This document shows, one piece after another, positions 32,991 to 46,289 of a stretch of 64,000 bases of DNA. The translations under genes and the position numbers were made by a program. This DNA comes from Saururus chinensis (taxonomy: Eukaryota > Streptophyta > Magnoliopsida > Piperales > Saururaceae). The notes under the pieces were generated by a model. The model was not told the origin of the DNA, did not search any database, and was given only the letters and a program-made list of their open reading frames with translations. The stretch spans positions 3,720,001 to 3,784,000 of the forward strand of contig CP141145.1 in NCBI GenBank assembly GCA_035235625.1. Direction: 5' to 3'. Each line of letters begins with the position of its first letter. Position 1 is the stretch's first letter.

Positions 32991-34234
32991 ATGGGGGTCC
33001 ACGTTTTATTCACACAAAGCAACATATCTATATCCCCATATCTATGTGATTTCATAGATGACCTAACAGTTGTGGGGAGGTACAATTGGGCCTGGGCCGT
33101 TCATGATATGTTGATTTGAGGCATACCATCAGCCCACCCAAACACCAGGAGCATACAAGATGAGCTCTCCACCATTGCCGGAATTCTCTTTGGGGCTTCA
33201 TTTGTACTCCAGATAAATCTCGTCTTATCAATAACATGATGTGATCAATTAGTGTAGTACAAATAACACAATATGATAATCACACATTATGTATATCATC
33301 AAATGAATCACACGATAGCATGTGTATCGTGTGTACGAAAACATGATGTGTAACACACAAGTATACTTCTTGTGTTATCGGTATGACAATTTAGTACTAT
33401 ATCATGTATACGAAATTACACAACATTAGACTAGTGTGTAATCGATCACATGATGAGGTGGATAAACATGTTGTCCATGACATGACATACATGACATTTG
33501 TACACGATCAGATTGTTTTGCCTTGTCCATTAGGTGTGGTTTTTTTAGTATACCTCTATATGGGCTCCAAGTGGTCCTCCATGTAGCCCGAGGTGGCCCG
33601 CATTTACACTATTGACCGACATGGAGAAGGCCTAAAAAATTGACATGGCCGATGAAAAGGCAAGGAAGAAGCTGTTGGCTCATCACCGGATGAGGAAGTG
33701 GTATGAGGAGGTATTCATATGTCTCAAGCCAAATTCACAAGTTCTTATCAAAATAACTCCAATTGCCGAAGAGGCCCACTTGACTGATGGACAAAGGGCG
33801 GCCTCGAAGGTGAAGAAAGTGGGCACGCAAGCCACGATACATAGGACAAGACATTAGGGCAATTCCAGTCCAACCAAGATGTCATTGAGTCCATTGTCAT
33901 GCTAGTAAATGTCATGACTGGGATTTATGATGTGGTTTTGGACAAGGCAGTTAGTTCTATATGGGGAGTGGGTTCGGAGCACTTGTGCAAGTTGCAGTCC
34001 AACGAGTTATAAATGATATGGAGGTGGCAACAAGCCTAATAGAATAAATGCAACCCCCACCTTAACCGGAGATAGAGAGGCCGCATGAACCCCCTCAATT
34101 GGAAGTCTGGCATGCAACAACCCCTATGCCAATCCCTGTAGGAGTGAAATCAATTAGGGTTTAGCCTAGAGCATCCAAATAGAGAGAAGATGTTCACCAA
34201 TCTGCTCTTGAAGAGCAAAGATTACCTGTCCCTC
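32991..34234 (+). pseudogene. DUF1985/PMD-like gene, second piece
   Basis: The frame that stops at 14422 resumes here as MGVHVLFTQSN and continues to LCDFIDDLTVVGRYNWAWAV, matching the conserved block of DUF1985/PMD proteins (YNWA..V...L). It decays after HDMLI near 33117, and a further coding-like stretch runs to about 33200. AT-rich, intron-like DNA (33235-33590) with CGTGT/ACACG motifs follows. A lysine-rich coding-like segment near 33645-33855 (DEKARKKLLAHHRMRKWYEE) could be a linker exon. Remaining sequence to 34234 has no clear coding. Cut on the right by the CCCTC-flanked LTR. Confidence 0.55.
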
Positions 34235-35704
34235 TGTAATGTCCCTGATTTTTCTACGATTTCTATGTTTTTTCTACTATTTTTATGGTCTTTTTTGGCA
34301 TGAAAATGTAATGCTTTAGCATATTTATATTTGTATATTTACCCCATTATTTCAACTTGTAAAGTTGGGTGTAGGGCTTAGTCATAGGTCATAGGCCTCG
34401 CTGCACGCTTTCGACAGAAATTTTGGACCTGTAACTCGTAAACAATAAGCTAACACGTGTTGGTGACATAGATGGAAAATTAAAAAAGAGTATAAAATTT
34501 GAAATCCATCAATAGGATTCTAGAAGATTTTAACATCTAGAAGTTTCGACGTCCAGTAACTTTGTGAGAAAACCTAAGTGCATTTTTGGTTGCTCCATTG
34601 TCCCTCCTCCATCGTCGGATTCTGCCTGTTCTTGCTGGGATCCACTTCACCTTCCCACCACGAGTCCGTAGGTACCCGCTATGACCACCGCCATGTCCTT
34701 TTTTCTCCTCCATGCAGTACTGGTCTTTTCTTCGGTTTCTCTCACCTCTTAAATTTATTTTTTGGCCATAGGTGGGCAATTTTGAAGCTGTTTGTGCCGC
34801 CCTCAACTAGACTCATCTTCGTTTGGCTACTAGGAACCCATAGGCGCTAACCAGGGCTGCTACCATGCTCTCCTTGCTTCTCTATGAGTTGTTGGTACTT
34901 TGTTCGGTTTTTGTTCTTGTTTTCATTTCACTATCAGTGATATTTTTTTACTCCAGTGTTTTTGGTCATCGTCCAGCCACCGGACGGACTCTGGTCGGAC
35001 TCTGTCCCACCTACCCTGACCCAGTGTCGGTTGGGGGTTGCCATTTCCAACCCTGTTTTGCCGCTATTGGCATGCCCCGCCCTTATGCCTTGATTTGGGT
35101 CTTACCGGTATGATCCTTCTTGGCTGTTTTACCATTTTAACGCCTCTGGTCACTGATTGGCCTCCGGCTAGCCTTGGGGTTGGCCCTGTTTAACCATGGA
35201 CTTTGCCCAGTCACTGCTCAACCTTGAGTCACCCTTCGCCCTTCTATGTGTGAGATGCACAACCACCCACACCACTGGTTTTTGTTGTGGGTGGCTATCA
35301 ACGATGTCATTACCATTTCGGTCAGCCACCACCTCCTAGCCCTAGCTCAGTTTCCGTTTTGTGGGCCTTGGGCCACCACCGTCCGACCCACCTCCCCCTA
35401 GAGTGACCTTTGGCTGCATGTTCAAGTAGTCGAATGTACAATTTAGGGTTTAGGCATTGTATTTGTGCCACCTAACCATTGGATGGCTCTACCACCTACT
35501 GGAGTTGACATCAGAGTCCTCCTCCACCTCTCCTTTGTCCTAGAGCGTCACCCCATGCCCTCCGCCCTTATGCTAGCCTTTGTGATGTGAAATCGACGCC
35601 GTTGGGTGCTGTCCACGGTTGATTTCAATGTCTTATGACTGGCCGAGTACTTCGTAGCCACTTGTCGACCTTCTGTGAGTACACCTCGACTGTTGGTCGC
35701 ATGT

Positions 35705-37049
35705 TGTTACGTCTAAGCTAATACTATGATGTAGTCTAGTTCAGATTTCTTTTTTTACTTGTCAACTATAGTAAACAAGGTCGATCCACAGGGAAAGCTT
35801 TGTGTGACACAGAAAGCTATTACGAAGAGAATAGAATAGAGAAGGAAAGTGAAATAGATAATAAGAGACAATCAAAGAGAAAGTGTTAAGGCATCGAAAA
35901 TCCACTTGCAATAAATCTCTAACGTATACTTCATTCAAATGATAACTCAGTTAAGATCAAATGAAAATTTGTCTCAATCAGAAAATTTATCTTTTAAAGA
36001 ACTTTGAAATAGAATAATAGTAATTGATTGTTTATTACGTGAAAGTATTAAGTGTATAATCACAGGGAAGTATAAGCATTTAGCATGCCTTTCGTCAACG
36101 TTGAATCAATTTAAAATGATAAAGAACTTACTTGAATCAAAGTATCCATTAAACATCAAGTACAAGCTTCATTCCTAGCCTTAGCTTGAGAGTTTTAGAA
36201 AGCCATTACAATAAAACTAAAAACAAAGATACAAAATGAGAGAAGAAAATAGGAGAAGAGAGCTCCAAAGAGGATAGAATGATCCATCTATCACGTCCAC
36301 CCCTCTATTTATAGGAATAAAAGGGGTTGCTTCAAAGGGGAAAGTCAAATCATATCTCCAGATTGCATCCTGATTGATTGCTTGATTGGTTGCTTCTTTG
36401 GCAATGATTAGATTCTAAATAAATCACATAAATCAATGATTTATTTAGCAAATAAGTATCTTTGAATCTTCCTTTAGATATCCAATCAGCGTCTTTGCCT
36501 TTCCTTATGTGTATCAATCATAATCAATGAAAATATTCTCCATGTGTTGGCCTCGAGTTAGTTTACTAGCTGTCTGATTGCATGCCGGATTCGACCCATA
36601 TATCTTCAGAATTTAGAATTTCTTCTTGACATAACACTTGTCGCCACGTAAGTCTTCTTTCCAATGCCACCAGAATAGTATCAATCCAAATTATACAAAG
36701 AAAGATATTTTCAAAATACTACGGCTGTGTCAATCTGTCCGAATCAGCTTCTTTCCTAATTTAGTTCTCTTGATGCAAATATCAAATCAAACGGGTCCAC
36801 AAGGTTGTGTTCGACCATTCCATGCATGTTTAGACTATTAAGAGCCCATTATTAACTTTTAAATAGCTTTGGGTAGTTGGGCTTCACTTCATATTCCAGT
36901 TCGATCTTGTTGAAGCCTGTTTAGACAAGTAAACTCAATTAAGGTCCAGCTAACCTATTCAAAACATAAATAGCCCAAATAAGCAATGACTTAACACAAA
37001 ATAGGATTGCAATTTAAAATTTGAAAATATTTTATTGAACATTATTTCA
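35705..37049 (-). repeat. Probable Tat/Ogre-type solo LTR
   Basis: On the minus strand it starts TGAAATAATG and ends GACGTAACA. It contains the GTCGATCCACAGGGAAAGC box seen in many Tat/Ogre LTRs near 35781-35799, and AT-rich sequence with a TATTTATAG-type box near 36300. No clear target duplication (CATGT and GTGCA). The boundaries are therefore provisional. Confidence 0.45.
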
Positions 37050-37961
37050 GTGCATCATCGCACCGCCACTTATGTTGGCATGACCTTTCTCCCGGCCACC
37101 CTGGTGTGCTGCCGTGGATCGCGGATTTTGCTGCGTTGATTTGTGTCACCCCATTTGGCAGTGATTGCTTCCAGCACTTCCTAAACCCTCCGGACATCAA
37201 CTCTCTCAACTTGGCAATGCTTTTGACTACCAACTCCACCGCCAACGCCACCAGCATCGTGTGTTCACCATCAAATGTCATGATTACACGGTAGGGGAGC
37301 TTTGAACTTGTAATTTGATGGTAGCATGCCTTGAATGTGTAGCAACATGTTAGGATTGTATGAGTCAATGCTTTGGATGTTAAATCATGATTTTTTTGCA
37401 TGATATAAGAGGATAAATTATGCTATGTTGAAATGCATATGACATTCATGTGAGCTCTAAGTATTGTTGATGTATGTGGATTGTGTGTGCTAGTGATGGC
37501 TAGCAAGTATGTTGATAAGCTGCATATATAGATGTGTATGTATGTGCTAGTGATGGATAGCAAGTGTGTTGGTAAGCTATGTGTATGGATGTGCTAGTGA
37601 TGGCTGGCGAGTATATGCATAAGTTATTTATGTGGATTATGTATGTGCTAGTGATGACTATCAAGTATGTTTCTATGCATGTGGATTATGTGTGTGCTAG
37701 TGATGACTAGCGAGTATGTTGATAAGCTATGTATGGAATAGTGGGTGTTGTTATACATATGTGTGATGGACATACGTATGTATGATGGCTATATGCCTAT
37801 TTGATGGATATGTGTATGCGTGTGGGGGGCAAAAATATGGGCGATGGACAATAAGAGGTGACATAGGCTTTCATTTCGATTTGTTGTGGATGTGTAAGCA
37901 TATGACAAAAGACAGAGAAGGTAAGTTTGATGAGCGAGGATTGGAATGGATCAGTTTTGAT

Positions 37962-39897
37962 CAGTGTTTTAAAAACCAGACTGGACCAACCAATCCGACT
38001 GGGTTCAACCGGACCCGTTGTAAAAAATGGGCCAGTTCAACTGGATTCCCGAGTCTGTTTAATCCGGCCAAGTCAGCGTGACCTGGCCAATTAAACCGGT
38101 TAGCTGGTGTTCCGGTCCGGTCCATTTTTTTTTAAAAAAAAACAAATCGCAAATTCGCGATCGGGATTCTGGATTTGAACTAGTGGAGCTTGGAGGGCTG
38201 AGTGATTTGGGGCGATGCCAAATCTGTGAGTGGTGATCTCCTCCGGCAATTCTCTCCACGTCCTGGTGATCTCCTCCAGCGATTCCCTCTCCACGTTCTG
38301 GCGATTCTGTCTGCACGTTTCGTCTCTATTCATTGCCTAAAAGCAGGGAGGAGCTTTGGGCAATTTGGACCTGCGGCTGGCGATTTTCTCCAGCAAAAAT
38401 CCCTCGTCTCTCTTCTTCCCTCGCCACCATCTATTTTTCTACCTAAATTGCTGACTCCTCCCCATCTACTTCGGAGGCACCGTGGGTATGTCCAATGCTG
38501 TGAAGCCTTCTCCAGAGGTGTTCTGTGTTCATTTCTAATTTGCACATGTTTTTCCTACTGTAGATCGCATTGGTGGAAGAAGCCCTCGTCGAGTTGTATT
38601 GAAAGGTGCCATTTTTACTCCAAATGCCTCCATTTCGACTTTGATTTTGATGTTCTTTATAGTTTCTAAGTATGAATGATTTTTTGTGCTTTCGTTGTGT
38701 TTGTTGTTGTTGGGTGGATTCATTTCCGTTTTGATATATTCAGTTGAACATATAACATCTTGCATAGAGTGCATAGACAATATTATTGATTTACAAATAT
38801 AGGTTTAAATTCTCCCCTCTAGGAGCTTGTGCTTCGGCTTTGGCTTTTGGATTTGAAACTGCAAGAAGCAGCAGATGAGAGTGACCGGCCTCTACTCAAA
38901 TGACACCGAATTTCTCCCCTAAACCTTCGTCTAGTTTTTCCTCTGTTGTGCTATTTTTGGTGGCAAATTGTTCTGGGGTATACTGGTTTCTTAGCTGGGA
39001 GCTGGGATTTGGGTTTAGTGTAGGAAATGGGGAAGAAGTGAGATCTGGCAATTCTATGGAGCTGGACTTCATGCTGCTACCAACTTCAAACCTAGAATAC
39101 CCATCTATTTTTCCTTCTATTCTTCCCTGATTGAATGTGTTGAGATAGGATGAATTTATAGGTCTCTTCACAGTTGGGTCTCCTGAAATGCTGAAGAAAT
39201 TCTTTGGTGGTGGTAATTGGTACTTACTCTTTCTGACGAGTAGGTTTTCTTTTCTGGTTCTTTTTTTGTTTGAAGACATGAATTACATGGAGAAGAAGCC
39301 AAGGATTTGGGAATATGTCCAAAATCCAGAAGTGGTACTCTACTTGTTTGAGCTATTGGGGGGATTCTAATTAATTCTAGCTATGCATTTGGACGAAGAA
39401 ACAGAACTAAGAGGAGAAGTATCACGTAATGAGAGTGGATGCTACTTAGTGTGTTTGTATGTATGGTTACCTGAATTTGAAGGAATATCAACGTAAATGG
39501 TTGGCATGTGACACTAGATCGAACAATGGGCATTTAATGTCATCTTGAATGTTTGTTTATGTTTCTAATTATATTAGAAGTATGGCTTTGAAAGAGTAGT
39601 GTAGGTTTAAAATTTGGTATTTATTTGTTTATGTTACTATTTATCTTGTTTTATGTTAATGGGAAATGTGAAATGGGAACTTATTAAAATAGGTTGGAAT
39701 GAACAATATGTTCAATGGTCAAATAGATTCAAGTGAGATTTTGAATAGGATTTGAATAGGTTTAAGTAGATTTTTTTTGTTTTATGGGGAAATTTTTGCA
39801 AATTTTTTTAGGTGATGACATCATCCCCCAGGTCAACTGGGTTAACCCATCCCAGCACTAATCCGGGTAGGGGACTGGGCCAGGTTTTAAAACATTG
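37962..39897. mobile_element. hAT-like non-autonomous DNA transposon
   Basis: Terminal inverted repeats CAGTGTTTTAAAAACC on the left and GGTTTTAAAACATTG on the right, flanked by an 8 bp duplication with one mismatch (GTTTTGAT at 37954-37961, GTTTGGAT at 39898-39905). An 8 bp duplication is the hAT signature. The 1.9 kb interior has repeated GGCGATTYTCTCC-type stretches at 38225-38400 and several short open frames, but no transposase is recognised (no RW/dimerisation motif). It is probably an internally deleted or filler-carrying derivative. Confidence 0.7.
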
Positions 39898-40919
39898 GTT
39901 TGGATTGGAGCGTACATTTGGGAATTGTTAGACAGTAAGAGTGTTTCATAATTGTACAAGCATTATGTATAAATTATGAAGTGAAAAGTAAGTATAATAA
40001 GCAAAGTATAAGTAAGAGGGCGATAACTGGGATTGGCTATGAGGAACTTAGCTTGATGACTGCCGAGTAAGATGTTTTGGCCATAAAGTGGATGACAACA
40101 GAGATTATATAAATATGTAAGTCTTGGTGTATGGTGAGTTATGTTGTAAGATGGATGGGTTAAGTGAAATCTGTTGCCCTCATAAATTAAGGTTTTGGAT
40201 CAGACTCAACTTCGGTGTGATTAGTGGAGCATTGTATGCTTGAGAGTTTTTGTGGCATAATTGTACCACATAACTTAATTCAAACTTGAATTATATGAAA
40301 TTTAATGATAGAGTTGTGAGTTTGAGAATTGAGGGTTCAACGGATTAAGTTCCGTGTTTGAGCTAGCCGATAATGAGTCGGTTGAGCATTTCTCATGTCT
40401 TGCCATGATGTTTATCCTATGAGATGTTGTATGTGTACAGTATTGAGCCACAGATGTCTGATGCTTTGTTAAGAGTGATGCATATTTTTTATTTGGTGTG
40501 TGTGTTGTATAACACCAGATGTTTGATGCTCTATTGAGAGCATTGTATGATTCTGCCCAAGAGTGACACTATATGATTTCTGCCCAATAGTGGCATTGTA
40601 TGATTCTACCCAAGAGTGACACTGTATATTTCTGCCTAAGAGTGGCACTAGCACTATAAGACCCATAATAGTGGGCAATTGTTTGGCCCCTAAAGTGTGG
40701 GCGTTTGTGTTTATGTTTGCACGCTCAGGTAGGTAGTATCATGGACCTGCAATTACCTGATTAATCCTGTGCCCCATGAGCATTGGTGTGCCTTGCCTTC
40801 AAAAAAGTCCATGGTGTCTAGTTACTCCCCGGAGGTTAAGATAATGCCCTAGTGACATTATTTACCATTTGGATGCTGGATCTTATTAGTTGTAATAAGC
40901 TTTAGTAGTTGATAGTATG

Positions 40920-43174
40920 TGTAACGACCCGACCCGAGCCGGGTCCACAAAATCTCACTAATAGAAAATTTTTCTTTTCTTTGAGCCAGGAATCATCGTC
41001 TAAGTGTGAGAGGTACAATGTTCATCTACGCACTACGGAGCTTTAAGGCTTCCTCGTACGTAGACTTAGGTTGTAACGAACACGTACACACAACGAAGCT
41101 TCATAGTTCGTCGCGTGTAAAACAGAATAAAACATATTATTATAATGATTTGGATCGGGCCAACGTTGCCTTGCCGTTGGTTGCCTACATACGTATTGGA
41201 TATTATTCCAACACGATCTGATCCGAATGTAGTTCTGCCTAACGGCTACTACATACAACAATCGTCACAAAATCATATATGTTAAAATACGTATATACTG
41301 ATATTTACAAAAAAAATCGTCATATAACGGAGTCAAGTGGAAGTAAACAAACTAACGTAATTGTACATCTTGCTCTACCACAGAGCGGGATCAAAATCAC
41401 ATTACATGTCTCGCTCTACCCTAGAGCGAGACAACACACATCATGAGCACACATCATGACATATAAGTACATATCATGGCTCATGGCATATGAGTACACA
41501 TCATGGCATATAAGTACACATCATGGCATATGAGCATACATTATGGCATATCAGTACACATCATGGCATATGACCATACATTATGGCATATCAGTACACA
41601 TCATGGCATATGAGCACACATCATGGCATATGAGTACACATCATGGCATATGAGCATACATTATGGCATATCAGTACACATTATGGCATATGAGCACACA
41701 TCATGACATATGAGCACACATCATGGCATATAAGTACACATCATGGCATATAAGTACACATCATGGCATATGAGCATACATTATGGCATATCAGTACACA
41801 TCATGGCATATTGGCACACATCATGGCATATGAGTACACATCATGGCATATGAGCACACATCATGGCATATGAGTACACATAACATGGCATATAGACACA
41901 TAACATGGGATATAGGCACATAGCACAGCAACACATATAAATCGTAGCATAACACACATGCCGTTCTATAATTATAACGGAAGATTAGAAATTCTTTCTT
42001 CCTTCATAACTCGAACGGCATCAGTATCTATGGACAGAACTCTGTCCTGCTCCGGGTCTCTTTTTCTCGTTCCGGTGTTTGAGAATAATGGGCAGGGCCT
42101 CTTCTTGTCTCAAAGCATTTTCTCTTGATACGGTTACCAACTCAGAAAATGGAGCCCTCCATCACATAGAACCTACTCGATTTAGTCAAGAACGCCTCTT
42201 CAATCGACTAAATCGGGGTTAGGATGGTTAGAAACAGAGAAAATGAAGTTGGCCGGTACAGGTAGAACCTCTCCTTGTCTTTGGGTGTTTCCTCTCCATA
42301 CGATTGCCAACTCAGAAAACGGAACCCTCCATCGCGTAGAACATACTCAATTTAGTCAAGAATGGCTCTTGAATCAACTAAATCGGAGTTGGGACGCTCA
42401 AGAACGGAGAAAAGGAAGTTTGTTGGTGTTTGAGGATAACGGGCATAACCTCTCCTTATCTTGGGGCATTCCTCCTTATACGGACTCCGAATCGAAGAAA
42501 GGACCCCTCCATCACGTAGAACACGCTTGATTTAGTAGGAAACAGGTCTTGAATGGCCTTAATCGGCCTCAGAACGGTTAGAAATGGAGGAAAGGAAAAT
42601 CTGCCCGAAAAACAGAATGAATGGGGTTATTATAGACCCCCGGCACGCCGAAACCGTGGCGCCGCGCCACCATTTCTGGCGGCGCCCGCTGAAAATGCGC
42701 GCGGTGCAGTTCGTGCCCGCACATGATGCAGGTCATGCCTGCATAACCGCGGCACGCGCGTCCCACATCCGTCCGCGCCGTGGCGCGCCAGACGAGCGCC
42801 GCCAATTTCTTTTCTTTTTCTTTTTTTATTTAAATCCAAATCTTCAAACGCGCGTATCTTCCTACTTCGGACTCGGATTCGTGCGTTCTAGGTACCGTTG
42901 GACTTGTATCAACGAGCCCTTCGATACAAACCCACTTAATGCAGCAAATCACACTATTTCCAAGTGGGCCTCGCCTATTTTCTACGCTTATCGAGGTCGT
43001 AACTTCTGGTCCCGACCTCCGTTTTGCACGTTCTTCAAATCATTACGCTCGTTATGCCAAGCTCTACCTGGCTATAGGTATTTCATCTAATGAAGACCCT
43101 TAACATTAATCTCAAATTACCGAATTACCCTTAACCCTCCCGAGTTAAGCGTAACCGAACAAGGGGTTGTTACA
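40920..43174 (-). repeat. 3' LTR of the LARD-like element (2255 bp)
   Basis: On the minus strand it starts TGTAACAACCCC at 43174. It holds a 20 bp tandem array at 41430-41930, and a GC-rich block near 42640-42800 upstream of the promoter region. Confidence 0.93.
41430..41930. repeat. 20-bp tandem array in LARD LTR
   Basis: About 24 units of ACATCATGGCATATGAGTAC with small variants, immediately repeated with no spacers. Higher-order patterns (GAGC/GAGT/AAGT variants alternating) indicate expansion of multi-unit blocks. Confidence 0.9.
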
Positions 43175-43190
43175 TTCTTCCCCCCTTAAA

Positions 43191-43574
43191 TGAATTGCGT
43201 CCACGCAATTCGCCCAAACTTACTATTCGAAACACATCTAATTCAAAACAATTATCTAGTAAAATCCGATAATTAATCGGATAAGTAATCGCAAACATAG
43301 TGTAATAGATCATAATCAAATAAATCATATAAAAGGAATTCAATCTTAAAATTGAATAACACATTCGCAAACGTAATCTGATAATTTATGATCAGATGAA
43401 ATATTTTTGAAAGAAATCATACTATAAATATAGAATTGGATAAATCATCGTATTGAAATCAGATATGTCATTCAAAATTATATCATTCCTTTAAAATTCC
43501 ACGAATCGATCGTTCATCAAAAGATCTAATAAATCATTCATAAATGAAATCTGATACTTAATTCAAAATCGGAT
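43191..43574 (-). other. AT-rich interior of the LARD-like element, 3' end
   Basis: Non-coding, with repeated AATCNGATAAATCAT-like phrases. No feature beyond AT-rich composition. Confidence 0.6.
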
Positions 43575-44215
43575 AAATCATTATTCAGAAATTTGAAAAC
43601 ACAATCACAGAATGTCGCTATACTAGACGACTTACACCCGCGCCGATGGGGCGATGCGAGACAGAAATGAAGGGATTTACCCATGACATCCCAGTCCTGT
43701 GCGCGCCAGATGCCAAATTTGGCAATATCCAAAATCATAATAATTCTTAGTTCTGAGGAACCGAGAACTATCCAGACGGCACGATTGCCGAAAACTCAAA
43801 GAAATTTTTGAAAAGAGGAGATGATTTTAAAGTCAGAGCTTTGTTTTCATAAAAGTAGTAGAAAACTTTTAGCAAAACTTTGGCGAGTCAAAATCTTGGT
43901 ATAAATTTTTACTCAGTAGGTCGAACTAAGTTCTAAGAATATGTTTTGTGCACATAAGAAAATATTGTGTCATCTTTCTTTTGAAATCATTCAAAAAATC
44001 TGAAAACACAATCACAGATTGTCGCGATACCAGACGACTTACACCCGCGCCCATGGGGCGACGCGAGACAGCAAGGAAGGGATTTACCCATGACATCCCA
44101 ATCCTGTGCGCACCAAATGCCAAATTTGGCGGTATCCAGAATTGATAGCTTTTGGGCTTTATACCAAATAACTATCCAGACGGTCCGAAGACCCAAATCA
44201 TCGAAAACTTCATTG
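43575..44215 (-). repeat. Duplicated ~220-bp block in LARD interior
   Basis: Two copies (about 43585-43790 and 43990-44210) share GACGACTTACACCCGCGCC, GGGATTTACCCATGACATCC and AACTATCCAGACGG. Each includes the palindrome GCCAAATTTGGC. This GC-richer block stands out in an AT-rich interior and is a candidate for a conserved RNA or packaging signal. That role is only inference. Confidence 0.75.
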
Positions 44216-44284
44216 TCAAATCAAATCCTGAATAAACATTTCTGATTAAATTAGATTTGTAATTGAAATTCATTTTAATATACT

Positions 44285-45104
44285 AGCGGAATCAACTCTG
44301 GAGCAGTCCACTAACACCTCATGTCATATACCACGAGTGTTTGATGGTTTCTTCTTAGCAATTCCACAGGCAATTGAGATAAATTTACTAAATTTCAAAT
44401 CTATTTTCAAATACTGAAGGATTTGAAATCAAAATTCTATATCAAATCCACCAGTAGATTCAACCTTAGATCAATCCACTAATGCCTGATATTTCATATC
44501 GCAGGTGTTTAGTGATTTCTCTTCAGGATTTCTACTGTTTTTCAAAACAGATTTTAAACAAACTTTCAAAATACTCATATTTCGGAAATGAGATTCGTAT
44601 AAATACATTGGTAGAATTTACTGCAAAGTTGTCCACTAACACTCCACCTTATATACCGTGGGTGTTTGCTGGTTACTCTGAGATAGTTCTATCGCCTTTG
44701 AAAAATAATCAAAATATTTTCTAAAACAGACAATTTGAAATCAAAATTCCATTTCAACACCCTGGTAGAATTAATCATAGAGTTTTCCACTAACGCTACA
44801 TGTCTCATACCATGAGCGATTAGCGGTTACCTCTTGGTAATTCTACCGTCTTTGAAAACATATTTCAAATCATATTTTGTTTAAATACCCGAGTAGAATT
44901 AACCGTTGAGTCTTCCACTAGCGCTACATGTCTCATACCATGAGGGGTTAGCGGTTACCTCTTGGTAATTCTACCGTCTTTGAAAACATATTTCAAATCA
45001 TATTTTGTTTAAATACCTGAGTAGAATTAACCGTTGAGTCTTCCACTAGCACTACATGTCTCATACCATGAGCGGTTAGCGGTTACCTCGTGGTAATTCT
45101 ACCA
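44285..45104 (-). repeat. Six hairpin-capable modules in LARD interior
   Basis: Modules of ~85 bp begin near 44285, 44455, 44611, 44763, 44892 and 45019. The last three are nearly identical and spaced 127-129 bp; the first three are more diverged and spaced 152-170 bp. Each is bounded by TAGAATTA-like and TAATTCTA-like arms that are reverse complements. Inside is a second pair (CCACTAACGCT against AGCGATTAGCGG) and a CATG...CATG centre. Both strands could fold into one long stem per module. No protein coding is consistent across modules. Confidence 0.8.
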
Positions 45105-46275
45105 TGGTTTAAAATACATTTAAAATCGAAGTCGTTGAAAATATTTAAAAAGAATCATGTCAAAACAAAATTTTCGATCGAGTCAAATTCAAAATCACAA
45201 TTTATAAAAATAAAGGTTTCCGATTAAATCCAAAATCATACGAGAAAACAAAATTTCAATTCTTTGTCGATTGAAAATTTGAAATTTAGAAAGATCAAAA
45301 TCTGTCTGGAATTCAATGTAATACATGCAAAATGGAATTCTAAATGAATTCTAAATCAAATTATTCAGAAAGAATTTTCATATAACTTACGATTAAAATT
45401 ATAATTCATAAAAATCATACTTCATATAAAATTCAATGTCACACAATGAAAGGTTCAAAAGCAAAGTTCATATTAAATCCAAAAAAATTAAACATGATGC
45501 AACACATTTACACTTAAACTATAAATAATTTTCAGTTGAAAAATGAAAATTATTAAATTAATGTTTACATCAAAACTCATGCAACACACGGCGATAAAAA
45601 TCTCAAATAATTATTCGATTAAATCTCATACTAAATCAGATGTAACATATTCAAAGCAAAATTTTAAATCAATTCTTATATAAAATCGACATCTATAAAG
45701 TCAAAGCATACCATCGGTCATATACACATACATATGATAAAATAAAAATTACTTCTAATTAAACAAATTAGAATTTATTAAAATTAGAGTTCAATGTAAT
45801 TTTAACATTACATAAGCAGAATTACATGTCACAATCAGGCACGATTTATTTATAACAATATTTTCAGATTATTTTTGTTTAAGATTAAAATTCACAAGAT
45901 TTACATTTATAACAAATTCATTGCAAGATATACAAACAGAAATTTCGATACAAAATCCACTTAAAAATCAAATTCTTAAAATTAAAGCCCATATTAATCT
46001 ATAGTCGCACATGTCAAATAGAGAGTTCAAAATAGAAGCTTGTATTAAATCCAATCTTACATGTGTAGAATAGAAATTCAAAATTAAATTAAAATCTAAG
46101 ATCGTACATTAGTAACCGAAAGTTGAAAATCGGGATTTAATTCAAATCAATGATAACATGTATGGAACAGAATTTGTTTTCAAATTAAAAATCAAAAATT
46201 GTTTCAAAACAATCAAAATACATTAAAAACATAAATTAAAAATCAAAATTATTATACTCTAACAGACAGATTGAT
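45105..46275 (-). other. AT-rich non-coding 5' interior of the LARD-like element
   Basis: Low-complexity AT-rich DNA dominated by AAATTCAAAATC-like phrases. No coding, and no structured repeat visible by eye. Confidence 0.6.
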
Positions 46276-46287
46276 GCTCCGATACCA
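46276..46287 (-). other. Primer binding site of the LARD-like element
   Basis: On the minus strand TGGTATCGGAGC lies two bases after the 5' LTR end. It differs from the initiator-Met site TGGTATCAGAGC by one base. Confidence 0.85.
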
Positions 46288-46289
46288 TT

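Noticed and set aside
38202-38669. 155-codon frame inside the hAT-like element as transposase
   Set aside because: No hAT transposase motif; repeated GGCGATTYTCTCC phrases explain part of the frame.
41430-41930. CRISPR-like regular repeats
   Set aside because: The 20 bp units abut directly with no unique spacers, lie in an LTR of a plant retroelement, and recur in its partner LTR.
42584-43090. 168-codon frame and its relative at 48042-48524
   Set aside because: Lie in the same position of the two LARD LTRs over GC-rich promoter-proximal DNA; no domain, poorly kept between copies.
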